Source: an uncultured Spirochaetia bacterium (GTDB taxonomy: Bacteria; Spirochaetota; Brachyspiria; Brachyspirales; Brachyspiraceae). From it: DNA of 52,476 nucleotides. The notes below the pieces were generated by a model, which did not search any database, was not told the DNA's origin, and saw nothing but the letters and a program-made list of their open reading frames with translations. The position numbers were made by a program, and so were the translations under genes. The stretch covers positions 1 through 52,476 of the forward strand of contig CAMQVF010000005.1 of assembly GCA_947038115.1 (NCBI GenBank), given 5' to 3'. This document shows positions 8,880 to 17,286 of this stretch, piece by piece. Position 1 is the first letter of the stretch; each line of letters starts with the position of its first letter.

Positions 8880-9422
8880 ATGCTTATTTCTTTAAATGAT
8901 ATTACGTACACAGTGTCGGGTAAACAGTTGAATGTTGGCGATAGAATTTTAGATTTCGAAGCAACTACAAATATTAGAGATAATAAATCTATAGATAAAA
9001 CTAATGCTAAAAGTATATCTGCTATTAAAACTTGGAATTTGTCTGATGTTGGTGGAGCTAAAATTATATCGGTAATTCCATCAATTGATACGCCTGTATG
9101 TCAAATGCAAACAAGGCGTTTTAATAGAGAGGCTTCAACTTGGAAAAATGTTACTGTTATTACTATTTCATCCGATTTGCCTTTTACTCAGGCTCGTTGG
9201 TGTGGAATTGAAGGGATTAATAATATTCTAATTGTATCTGATTATTTGAATAGAGATTTTGGTAAAAAGACATCATTACTTATTGATGGAATACAAATTC
9301 TTAGTCGAGCTGTTTTTTTGCTTGATAGAACAAATAAGATTACTTATGTTGAATATGTACAAAACATCATCGACGAACCTAATTATGATGAACTAAAAAA
9401 AGCACTAGGGGCTTTAATCTAA
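8880..9422 (+). CDS. tpx: Thiol peroxidase (Tpx, atypical 2-Cys peroxiredoxin)
   Basis: Reduces hydrogen and alkyl peroxides using thioredoxin as electron donor, which would suit an oxygen-sensitive host-associated anaerobe. The 180-residue protein has the peroxidatic motif SIDTPVCQMQTRRF (TxxC, Cys near 73) and the resolving Cys in ARWCG (near 107), the spacing typical of Tpx. The start is set at the ATG at 8880 behind CAGGGG. An in-frame TTG 11 codons earlier lies between the -10 element and the ribosome site. The gene has its own promoter. Confidence 0.94.
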   Translation: MLISLNDITYTVSGKQLNVGDRILDFEATTNIRDNKSIDKTNAKSISAIKTWNLSDVGGAKIISVIPSIDTPVCQMQTRRFNREASTWKNVTVITISSDLPFTQARWCGIEGINNILIVSDYLNRDFGKKTSLLIDGIQILSRAVFLLDRTNKITYVEYVQNIIDEPNYDELKKALGALI

Positions 9423-9432
9423 CATAGTATTG

Positions 9433-9460
9433 TTGACTTATTTTTATAAATTAATATACT
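9433..9460 (+). promoter_or_regulatory. Promoter of the DUF2188-like gene
   Basis: TTGACT (9433-9438), 16-bp spacer, TATACT (9455-9460). AAGGA follows just before the ATG at 9491. Confidence 0.7.
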
Positions 9461-9490
9461 TATGGCAGTAATAAATTTAAGGATTTTAAT

Positions 9491-9661
9491 ATGTCTGATG
9501 CTATAAACTATGTGGTTGTTTTGAATGCGAAAAAAAAATGGTCGGTAAAAAAAGAGGGTAGCCGATGTGCTACAGCTACTTTTGACACTCAAGAAGAGGC
9601 AATGGCTAAAGCTACTGAACTTGCTTCTACTAGCGGTGGCGAAGCTAAATTATCTGAGTAA
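9491..9661 (+). CDS. Small DUF2188-like protein, 56 aa
   Basis: A short gene with its own promoter, an AAGGA ribosome site 7 nt before the ATG, and a terminator, so it is real despite its size. It starts MSDAINYVVVLN, has a KKWSVKKEGS segment with the conserved Trp, then RCATATFDTQEEAMAKATEL. This matches the DUF2188 pattern of a small beta-beta-alpha protein: a W-x-V strand, an RATxxFDTxxEA helix start, and a GGE tail. The molecular role of the family is not established. Cytoplasmic. Confidence 0.8.
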   Translation: MSDAINYVVVLNAKKKWSVKKEGSRCATATFDTQEEAMAKATELASTSGGEAKLSE

Positions 9662-9685
9662 TTTCGCTTTCTTTTGAATTTTAAG

Positions 9686-9718
9686 GCTCTATCTCTTTAC
9701 TAAGGATGGAGCTTTTTT
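9686..9718 (+). terminator. Terminator after the DUF2188-like gene
   Basis: Stem GCTCTATCT (9686-9694) with GGATGGAGC (9704-9712), two G-U pairs, 9-nt loop, then six T. Confidence 0.8.
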
Positions 9719-9748
9719 AATACTTACTTATAAAAAATAGATATTTGC

Positions 9749-10378
9749 ATGTATTATAAATATTTTAAAGAAAAGACTTTAGTTGAAAAAGTAGTATATA
9801 TCGAGTCCTCAAAAAAAGAATGTTATTTTAATCGATATTTATTCTATTCTATTTTTAAAATGCTCAAGAATATACGTAATTTGTTTTGTATTAAACTTGA
9901 AGAATTCTTAATTTTAGAGATTAAATCTAAAGCTTCGAAGGCTATTTTAATTAAATCTATAGATATAGTAGAAAAAGAGTTGAATGCAGTATGTTTTGAA
10001 TTGAATATTAATAATATGTTTTTACTAGATTTTGAAAAAAATTATATTTACAAAAAAATATATAGAAATATAGTAGATAAAATTAGTATTTTTTCAAATG
10101 CTAGCAAAAGCCGCATTGAAGATAAAAGAGTAATGACATTAGAATCTGACGCTATAATATTTGATTATAGTAAAAAAATATTATATTATGAAGAGGCTAA
10201 AGATCAATTTTTTGTAGATGCTAATAAAAATATAGAGCTAATTAGTGAAAATATTCTAGCCTATAATATCATTATCAGAGTTTATGAAACTTCGAATAGT
10301 GAAAAAATTATGGTTTACAAACAAAATAATACTCTATGGCAATGTAAAAATAGGATTATTCATTTTATTTTCGTTTGA
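9749..10378 (+). CDS. Hypothetical protein, 209 aa, extremely AT-rich
   Basis: Not recognised. It is composed largely of Lys, Ile, Asn, Phe and Tyr with scattered Cys, has no signal peptide, and is not clearly membrane-bound. No Shine-Dalgarno precedes the ATG, and no good promoter is seen beyond a TATAAA at 9729-9734. Base composition is more AT-biased than neighbouring genes, so it may be a fast-evolving or decaying gene or a recent arrival. The uninterrupted 210-codon frame argues for coding. Its stop overlaps the promoter region of the next gene. Confidence 0.5.
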   Translation: MYYKYFKEKTLVEKVVYIESSKKECYFNRYLFYSIFKMLKNIRNLFCIKLEEFLILEIKSKASKAILIKSIDIVEKELNAVCFELNINNMFLLDFEKNYIYKKIYRNIVDKISIFSNASKSRIEDKRVMTLESDAIIFDYSKKILYYEEAKDQFFVDANKNIELISENILAYNIIIRVYETSNSEKIMVYKQNNTLWQCKNRIIHFIFV

Positions 10379-10393
10379 TATCACTTTTACACC

Positions 10394-10422
10394 TTGAAAT
10401 AAATAATAACTTATTATATAAT
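10394..10422 (+). promoter_or_regulatory. Promoter of the tail-anchored protein gene
   Basis: TTGAAA (10394-10399), 17-bp spacer, TATAAT (10417-10422). It lies between the far-upstream in-frame TTG and the ATG at 10453, so it fixes the start. Confidence 0.75.
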
Positions 10423-10452
10423 ATGCCTTTGAAGTACAATTGGAGTTTTATT

Positions 10453-10863
10453 ATGGCTATAGTTAGAAGTGAAAAAGAATCAAATGTTTCTGACAGAGAT
10501 ATTGAACAAGTTCTAGAAAATTACTTTCTTAGAAAAATTAATCCTGCTCCGCAAAAAAACTATCAAAAATTCGAATATGATGCTCTTGATTTGGCTAAGC
10601 ATGTCGTTAAGAGTGCTGAACTTATTGATGAGTTTAAAACTGTATCTGACGAACATTCTAAATCTCAGAATGAACATTATAAATCTCAAAAAGAAGATTT
10701 TAGTAAATTCATAGAAAATATTGAGTATGACTTGAATGTCTTACAAAAAGAATTATATGAGACTAAAGATCATATAAAAACACTTAAAACAATTTCTATT
10801 ATAGGTTTTTCTTCGTTAACCTTCGTACTCATAACATTCATAATGTTATATATGATAGCTTAA
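10453..10863 (+). CDS. Hypothetical tail-anchored coiled-coil protein, 136 aa
   Basis: Not recognised. The N-terminal two-thirds is charged and helical. A polar repeat-like stretch (EHSKSQNEHYKSQKED, about 75-90) and a heptad-like segment (about 95-112) suggest a coiled coil. A single hydrophobic segment near 113-135 (IGFSSLTFVLITFIMLYMIA) ends the protein, giving a tail-anchored inner-membrane topology. The start is the ATG 8 nt behind TGGAG and downstream of a perfect -10. The gene precedes the major surface-protein gene but has its own promoter. Confidence 0.7.
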   Translation: MAIVRSEKESNVSDRDIEQVLENYFLRKINPAPQKNYQKFEYDALDLAKHVVKSAELIDEFKTVSDEHSKSQNEHYKSQKEDFSKFIENIEYDLNVLQKELYETKDHIKTLKTISIIGFSSLTFVLITFIMLYMIA

Positions 10864-10887
10864 ACTATTATATATATTCTTTTTTAG

Positions 10888-10914
10888 CTATACGGGAGAG
10901 CTCTATAGTTTTTT
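10888..10914 (+). terminator. Weak hairpin with T-run after the tail-anchored gene
   Basis: CTATA (10888-10892) and TATAG (10904-10908) pair around a GC-richer loop, followed by six T. Confidence 0.4.
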
Positions 10915-10968
10915 GTTGTCTTGGAAACTTCTTGCAACAATAAAAATAAAAGAAAGTAAAAGAAAATA

Positions 10969-10996
10969 TTGACATTTAAATTTTTATACATATACT
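10969..10996 (+). promoter_or_regulatory. Strong promoter of the surface-protein gene
   Basis: Perfect TTGACA (10969-10974), 16-bp spacer, TATACT (10991-10996). An AT-rich 5' leader of about 95 nt runs to the ATG and ends in AAAAGGAG. Confidence 0.8.
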
Positions 10997-11096
10997 GAAT
11001 AATAAGTGTGTATTTTTTTATAATAAGTATTACTTCTTATAGAAAAATAAATACAAAAAAAAATTATTTTATATTTAAAAAGGAGTGTAGAATAAA

Positions 11097-12350
11097 ATGA
11101 AAAAATTAGTTTTAAGTATTGCGGCTTTATTAGTCGTAAGCGTTAGTTCGGCTTTTGGTATCTATACGGCTACAGACACTATTGACTTTCTTGTTGATGG
11201 TGACATCTTTGAAGCACGTATCGACAGATTGGGTGCTAACTTCGGTACTGAAAATTACCGTTTTGCTGTTGGTTTGAAAGGTAATGGAATGGGTACATTT
11301 CTTGGTAATACCTTGAACATAGGTACATCTGAAGATCCAGATTTAATTTGGCACTTGAATCCTTCTGCATTTGTTGGCTTTGGTTATAAAGCAAATGAGA
11401 ATGCTTGGGGTGTTGGTGTTGGTTATGAATTTGGTTTCACTGAAGATGTAGTGAAAAGTGACTCTGGTGATAAAGCAGCTCGTAAGGGTACTTGGATGGC
11501 TCATACTCCAGTTCTTATGTTTAATGCGTTAAATGATAATTTGCGTATAACTGTCCCTTTCTCTATTGGTATAGGTAGTGCAGGTTATGAAGGTGATTCT
11601 GCAATGTCAACAGAAGTTCAGGTAAGATATTATACAGGAATGGATATCTTTACTGCTGTTCGTGCTTATATCGGATGGGGAATGATTAAAGAAGGAACAG
11701 AGCAGATTGGTGGAAATCCTGATGGTTCTGCGGCGTTATCGTATAAAGATAGAACTGAACAAGCATTTGACTTGGATCTACGTTTTTACTTCAATGTACC
11801 AACAGAAGGTCCTGTTGCTATAACACCTTTTGTTAAGTTAGTTTACCAAACAGCTTTGGGTGGAACTCAGAATGTTAATGGAGTATCACAGAAAACTGGT
11901 GGTTCAATAACTTCTATTGATGCTCGTGGGCATAATGGTATATTTAATGGTGGTAGAGATGGTGGTGATGATTATCAGCAAGCTGTATTTGTTTGGGCTC
12001 AAGCTGGTGCTCTTAACTTATTGTCTCCTGATATTTATGGTATTTCAGTTCCTCTTGGACTTGAAGCTAAATCAGACATAGTTACATTATATGTTGAGCC
12101 TACTCTTTCATTCGCTGTACTTAATGGAAGAACAGCAAATATGGGTGGTGATGACTTTGTTTCAAAAGATGTTACTTTAATGTCTTTTGGTTATGACGCT
12201 TATGCCGAGCTTTATATAACTCCTGTTGAACAACTTGAGCTTTATTTAGAACTTGGTATTGGTGGTGCTACTGGTGCTGGTCTTCCTGGAAGTGGTTCTG
12301 ATACTACTTACAGTATTGCTGCTAGCTCTGGTATTGCTTGGTATTTCTAG
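11097..12350 (+). CDS. Vsp-like major outer-membrane surface protein
   Basis: Exported protein of 417 residues. A clear signal peptide (MKKLVLSIAALL, cleavage after SSAFG) is followed by a Gly-, aromatic- and Asp-rich body of alternating beta strands, ending in Trp-Tyr-Phe (IAWYF). The C-terminal aromatic residue is typical of outer-membrane barrels. The layout and start resemble the variable surface proteins (Vsp) of Brachyspira; that assignment is from memory of the family and is not proven. The strong promoter, long leader, excellent ribosome site and codon choice suggest very high expression. Only one copy is in this window, although Vsp genes often occur in groups. Confidence 0.75.
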   Translation: MKKLVLSIAALLVVSVSSAFGIYTATDTIDFLVDGDIFEARIDRLGANFGTENYRFAVGLKGNGMGTFLGNTLNIGTSEDPDLIWHLNPSAFVGFGYKANENAWGVGVGYEFGFTEDVVKSDSGDKAARKGTWMAHTPVLMFNALNDNLRITVPFSIGIGSAGYEGDSAMSTEVQVRYYTGMDIFTAVRAYIGWGMIKEGTEQIGGNPDGSAALSYKDRTEQAFDLDLRFYFNVPTEGPVAITPFVKLVYQTALGGTQNVNGVSQKTGGSITSIDARGHNGIFNGGRDGGDDYQQAVFVWAQAGALNLLSPDIYGISVPLGLEAKSDIVTLYVEPTLSFAVLNGRTANMGGDDFVSKDVTLMSFGYDAYAELYITPVEQLELYLELGIGGATGAGLPGSGSDTTYSIAASSGIAWYF

Positions 12351-12389
12351 TAGACTATTTAGTAAATAATTAGTTTAATTTTTTGATAT

Positions 12390-12419
12390 AGGGGCTTCCT
12401 TCATTGGGAGCTCCTTTTT
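12390..12419 (+). terminator. Terminator after the surface-protein gene
   Basis: Ten-bp stem AGGGGCTTCC (12390-12399) with GGGAGCTCCT (12406-12415), loop TTCATT, then TTTT. The histidine-kinase ATG lies only 17 bp beyond it. Confidence 0.85.
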
Positions 12420-12436
12420 ATTTATACTTTATAATT

Positions 12437-13585
12437 ATGGAAAAAGACAGATTTTATACTCGAATTATTAAAACTTTTGATAAACTCGATGAGGCTGAAA
12501 AAAAAAGAATATTCACTTCATTAAGTGATTCATATAATTATATAAATATAGTATTTGAAAATTTAGAAGAGGGTGTAATAGCGCTTGATTCTGAAGATAC
12601 TATAAATATATTAAACAAGCAGGCTTCTTTCCTTCTTAATATACCGCAAAATAGTGTGGGTGCGAATATCAATGATGTACTAAAAGATGTAGGGTTTGAA
12701 GATATACTCTTTAGTGATGATAAAAAAAGATTTATTCATGATAAAAAAAATTCCCGATTTCTACAAATAGAAGAATTATCACTAGGTCAACACGGCTCTA
12801 TAATTGGAAAAGTTATAAAAATTTTAGATATAACGAAAATATACGAAAGAGAACAGCGTCTTAAACGTGCCGAACAATTGGCTTCACTTACAACATTGGC
12901 AGCTGGTGTCGCACATGAAATAAAAAATCCATTGGGTTCAATCTCAATTTATATACAGCTAATCGAAAAAGTTTTGTCCAAGTCATTTGAAGATAAAACT
13001 ACTAAAAATTATACAGAAATGAGAGAATATTGTGAAATAGTTAAAGAAGAAATTACACGTCTTGAAGATACTATCAACTCGTTTTTATTTTCAGTTAAGT
13101 CTATCAATTTAGAGAAAAAAAATATAGATATAATTCAATTAATACTTACTACATTGTCATTTTTGAAATATGAAATTGAAAATAATTCTATAGAAGTTGA
13201 TATTAATTTTGAATCAGACAGTCTTTTTCTCAATATTGACGAACGATATATAAAGCAAGCATTAATAAATATTATTCAAAACTCGGTTGATGCAATGTCT
13301 AAAACTACTAAAAATATACTTTATATAGGTGTTAAAAAAACTGAAAAATATGCTATTATTAGTATAAAAGATACTGGAAAAGGTCTTGAACTTGAGAATA
13401 TAAATAAAATATTTGAACCTTATTATACGACAAAAAAACATGGCACAGGCCTCGGGCTTACAAATGTGATACGAATTATAGAGGCACATAGTGGAAAAAT
13501 TGATGTGAATGTCGATAATGGAACAGAGTTCATAATAAAATTACCACTCACTTTTAAAACACAAAAATACTTAAACGAGTTCTAA
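12437..13585 (+). CDS. Soluble PAS-domain sensor histidine kinase (NtrB-like)
   Basis: Two-component sensor, 382 residues, with no membrane segment, so it senses an internal signal. A PAS domain spans about 35-125. The dimerisation/phosphoacceptor helix carries His160 in AHEIKNPLG. The ATPase domain shows the N box (NIIQNSVDAM), G1 (DTGKG), F box (FEPYYTTK) and G2 (GTGLGL). The ATG at 12437 is used; the longer in-frame TTG start at 12404 falls inside the preceding terminator. No ribosome site exists, and a TATACT at 12423-12428 ends 8 nt before the ATG, so the mRNA may be leaderless. The partner regulator starts 2 bp after the stop. Confidence 0.93.
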   Translation: MEKDRFYTRIIKTFDKLDEAEKKRIFTSLSDSYNYINIVFENLEEGVIALDSEDTINILNKQASFLLNIPQNSVGANINDVLKDVGFEDILFSDDKKRFIHDKKNSRFLQIEELSLGQHGSIIGKVIKILDITKIYEREQRLKRAEQLASLTTLAAGVAHEIKNPLGSISIYIQLIEKVLSKSFEDKTTKNYTEMREYCEIVKEEITRLEDTINSFLFSVKSINLEKKNIDIIQLILTTLSFLKYEIENNSIEVDINFESDSLFLNIDERYIKQALINIIQNSVDAMSKTTKNILYIGVKKTEKYAIISIKDTGKGLELENINKIFEPYYTTKKHGTGLGLTNVIRIIEAHSGKIDVNVDNGTEFIIKLPLTFKTQKYLNEF

Positions 13586-13587
13586 TC

Positions 13588-14916
13588 ATGTCCAAAATTA
13601 TAATTATCGATGATGAAAAAAATATCCGTGAAGGCATAAAAAAATCACTTGAATATGAAGGCTATGAAGTCTTAGCTTTTGATGACGGCAATAAAGCTAT
13701 AGAAAGAGTTTATAAAGGCGAAATTGATTTAGTTATAACCGATCTTAAAATGCCTGAAAAAAGTGGCGAAGAGGTTTTGGCTGATATTCTCGACTTTGAT
13801 AATAAACTTCCTGTAATAGTTCTAACTGGTCATGGAAATGTTGAGCGAGCAGTCGAAATGATGCGCTTGGGTGCTTATGACTTTCTCACCAAACCTTTTA
13901 ATTTAGATAAAATGTCTTTGATTATTGCACGTGCTTTGGAAAGTAGACGTATAAAAATTGAAAATGAAGTTTTTGAAAAAAGATTCGATTATAGCAAAAC
14001 ATTTTACGGTATGATTGGTCGAAGTAAAAAAATGATAAAGGTCTATGATTTTATAAAACAAGTTTCAAGGACAAATGCCACCGTTTTAATCGAGGGTGAA
14101 AGTGGCACAGGCAAAGAACTTATTGCATCAGCAATTCATCAAAATTCAAATAGAGTGAATGCTCCGTTTATAACTGTCAATTGTGCGGCTCTTTCCGAAG
14201 GTGTTTTGGAGAGCGAATTATTTGGGCATGAAAAGGGTTCTTTTACTGGTGCTTTCGATAAAAAAATTGGTCGATTTGAATCGGCTAACAAGGGAACTAT
14301 TTTTCTCGATGAGATTGGCGAAATTAATCAGAGTGTTCAAGTCAAACTTCTTCGTGTTTTAGAAGAGCGTGTCATTGAGAGGGTGGAGTCAAGCACTCCT
14401 ATTGAAGTTGACATTAGAGTAATTGCTGCGACAAATAAAAAACTCGCCGATGAAATAAAAATCGGTAATTTTAGAGAAGATTTATATTATAGACTTAATG
14501 TCATAAAAATCGAGTTGCCACCTTTGAGAGATAGAAAAGAAGATATTCCAGTTCTTATTGATTTTTTTGTTCATGAGTTTAGAGTTATGCATAGTATTAA
14601 TATTGAAAGTGTCGACAAGCAGGTTTATAAAATTTTGTCTTCGCTACCTTGGAATGGTAATGTTCGTGAGCTTCGAAATATTATCGAAACTATGATTGTT
14701 ATGTCTAAAGATACTGTTTTGAAAGTGGCAGATATTCCAGATTCTATCATGTCTAAATCTAGCGATAGTTTTGAGGTTGAAGATATTATATCATTACAAG
14801 AACTTGAAAGTCGATATATTCATTATGTTCTTGCCAAAAATAATTTTAATAAAGCACAAACAGCAAAAGCTCTGGGTATTGAGCGAGCAACTTTATACAG
14901 AAAAATTGAGGGATAA
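13588..14916 (+). CDS. NtrC-family sigma-54-dependent response regulator
   Basis: A 442-residue transcription activator. The receiver domain (1-120) has phospho-acceptor Asp52 (VITDLKMP), Thr80 and Lys102. The AAA+ domain (about 140-370) has Walker A GESGTGKE (170-177), the sigma-54-contact loop as GSFTGA (217-222, A to S versus the usual GAFTGA), Walker B IFLDE, and the arginine-finger region. A C-terminal Fis-type helix-turn-helix (QTAKALGIERATLYRKI) binds DNA. It sits 2 bp from its kinase, and the sigma-54 gene rpoN lies 13 kb away in the same window. Target genes are unknown. Confidence 0.95.
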   Translation: MSKIIIIDDEKNIREGIKKSLEYEGYEVLAFDDGNKAIERVYKGEIDLVITDLKMPEKSGEEVLADILDFDNKLPVIVLTGHGNVERAVEMMRLGAYDFLTKPFNLDKMSLIIARALESRRIKIENEVFEKRFDYSKTFYGMIGRSKKMIKVYDFIKQVSRTNATVLIEGESGTGKELIASAIHQNSNRVNAPFITVNCAALSEGVLESELFGHEKGSFTGAFDKKIGRFESANKGTIFLDEIGEINQSVQVKLLRVLEERVIERVESSTPIEVDIRVIAATNKKLADEIKIGNFREDLYYRLNVIKIELPPLRDRKEDIPVLIDFFVHEFRVMHSINIESVDKQVYKILSSLPWNGNVRELRNIIETMIVMSKDTVLKVADIPDSIMSKSSDSFEVEDIISLQELESRYIHYVLAKNNFNKAQTAKALGIERATLYRKIEG

Positions 14917-14949
14917 AAAAGCCCTGCCTATTATTATAGACAGAGCTTT
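14915..14949 (-). terminator. groEL terminator (strand-selective)
   Basis: Arms at 14918-14930 and 14937-14949. Read as minus-strand RNA all 13 pairs form, with two G-U, and a U-run follows (opposite 14915-14920). Read as plus-strand RNA the two G-U become C-A mismatches. The hairpin therefore favours termination of groEL over the convergent response regulator. Confidence 0.8.
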
Positions 14950-14977
14950 AATTATATAAATATCTAGTAATTTAATT

Positions 14978-16609
<1,632 letters not shown>

Positions 16610-16647
16610 TTAAATCCCCTTCGTAATTTTTTCTTAAAGTCTCAAAT

Positions 16648-16676
16648 ATTATAATTCATAGTTGTTTTTTTTTCAA
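16648..16676 (-). promoter_or_regulatory. Promoter of groEL
   Basis: Minus-strand TTGAAA (16671-16676), 17-bp spacer, perfect TATAAT (16648-16653). No CIRCE repeat overlaps it. Confidence 0.8.
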
Positions 16677-16712
16677 GAGATAATTATCTTAAAAGAATAA
16701 AATCTATAAATT

Positions 16713-16749
16713 AAAAAAAGCGTCAACACTGAGTAAGTGTCAACGCTTT
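16713..16749 (-). terminator. rpsU terminator
   Basis: AAAGCGT/ACGCTTT outer stem, ACACT/AGTGT inner stem with a CA-CA internal loop, and a U-run on the minus strand opposite 16713-16719. It lies 7 bp after the rpsU stop. Confidence 0.85.
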
Positions 16750-16755
16750 CACTAT

Positions 16756-16965
16756 CTAAAGCAAACCTAGTCTTTTTTCTTTTTTTATTTTACGCTTCAT
16801 TCTTTTAAGAGCTTTCTCTTTTTGAAGCTTCTTTTCTAAAGAAGGTTTTTTATAGAATTGCTTTTCTTTTAATTCTTGTAAAATACCCTCGTTTTCACAA
16901 GCACGGCGAAACCTCTTAACAACGCTGTCTACAGGCTCACCTTCGTTAGCAAATATTCTTACCAA
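16756..16965 (-). CDS. rpsU: 30S ribosomal protein S21
   Basis: Small basic ribosomal protein (69 residues with this start). It has the S21 signature VVKRFRRACENEGILQEL and the Lys/Arg-rich C-terminus. Start choice: a GTG at 16974 lies inside the Shine-Dalgarno itself (AAGGAAGGTGAT). The TTG at 16965 lies 8 nt from the AAGG core and gives (M)VRIFANEGEPVDS, the usual S21 beginning. A TTG start is therefore preferred. The gene follows tRNA-fMet and tRNA-Met on the same strand with no promoter between, so it is probably released from a shared precursor by tRNA processing. Confidence 0.92.
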   Translation of the reverse strand: MVRIFANEGEPVDSVVKRFRRACENEGILQELKEKQFYKKPSLEKKLQKEKALKRMKRKIKKEKRLGLL

Positions 16966-16992
16966 GTCAATCACCTTCCTTTTTGTACGAAT

Positions 16993-17066
16993 TAGCGGCG
17001 AAGGGACTTGAACCCCTGACCCTACGGATATGAGCCGTATGCTCTAACCACCTGAGCTACGCCGCC
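16993..17066 (-). tRNA. tRNA-Met (CAU), elongator
   Basis: A 74-nt cloverleaf on the minus strand. Acceptor GGCGGCG pairs with CGCCGCT (G1-U72 wobble), discriminator A, anticodon loop CTCATAT (CAU). It closely resembles the Bacillus-type elongator tRNA-Met. Acceptor positions 4 and 5 are G, so it lacks the TilS determinants of tRNA-Ile(CAU). CCA is not encoded. It lies 7 bp from tRNA-fMet. Confidence 0.85.
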
Positions 17067-17073
17067 CTTTAAT

Positions 17074-17146
<73 letters not shown>

Positions 17147-17158
17147 ATTTATCTCCGA

Positions 17159-17186
17159 ACTATACCATATATAATAATAATGTCAA
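17159..17186 (-). promoter_or_regulatory. Promoter of tRNA-fMet, tRNA-Met and rpsU
   Basis: Minus-strand TTGACA (17181-17186), 16-bp spacer, TATAGT (17159-17164), 12 bp before the mature tRNA-fMet. Confidence 0.8.
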
Positions 17187-17224
17187 GTCTTTAATATATT
17201 ATTATAAAACTTGTCTTTTTAATA

Positions 17225-17253
17225 TTGATTAAATGCTGTTTTAATTTTATAAT
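17225..17253 (+). promoter_or_regulatory. Promoter of the YhaO/YhaN-like pair
   Basis: TTGATT (17225-17230), 17-bp spacer, TATAAT (17248-17253). It lies 33 bp before the proposed AUU start at 17287. Confidence 0.65.
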
Positions 17254-17286
17254 AGCATAGTTATTCACAAAAATAGGAGTTCTATT

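Noticed and set aside
12404-12436. N-terminal extension of the histidine kinase from TTG 12404
   Set aside because: The start lies inside the loop of the preceding terminator hairpin.
14771-14959. Small frame at the end of the NtrC-type gene
   Set aside because: It overlaps the Fis-type DNA-binding domain in another frame and runs into the terminator.
16966-16974. GTG start of rpsU at 16974
   Set aside because: The GTG is part of the Shine-Dalgarno sequence; TTG 16965 has proper spacing and gives the family N-terminus.
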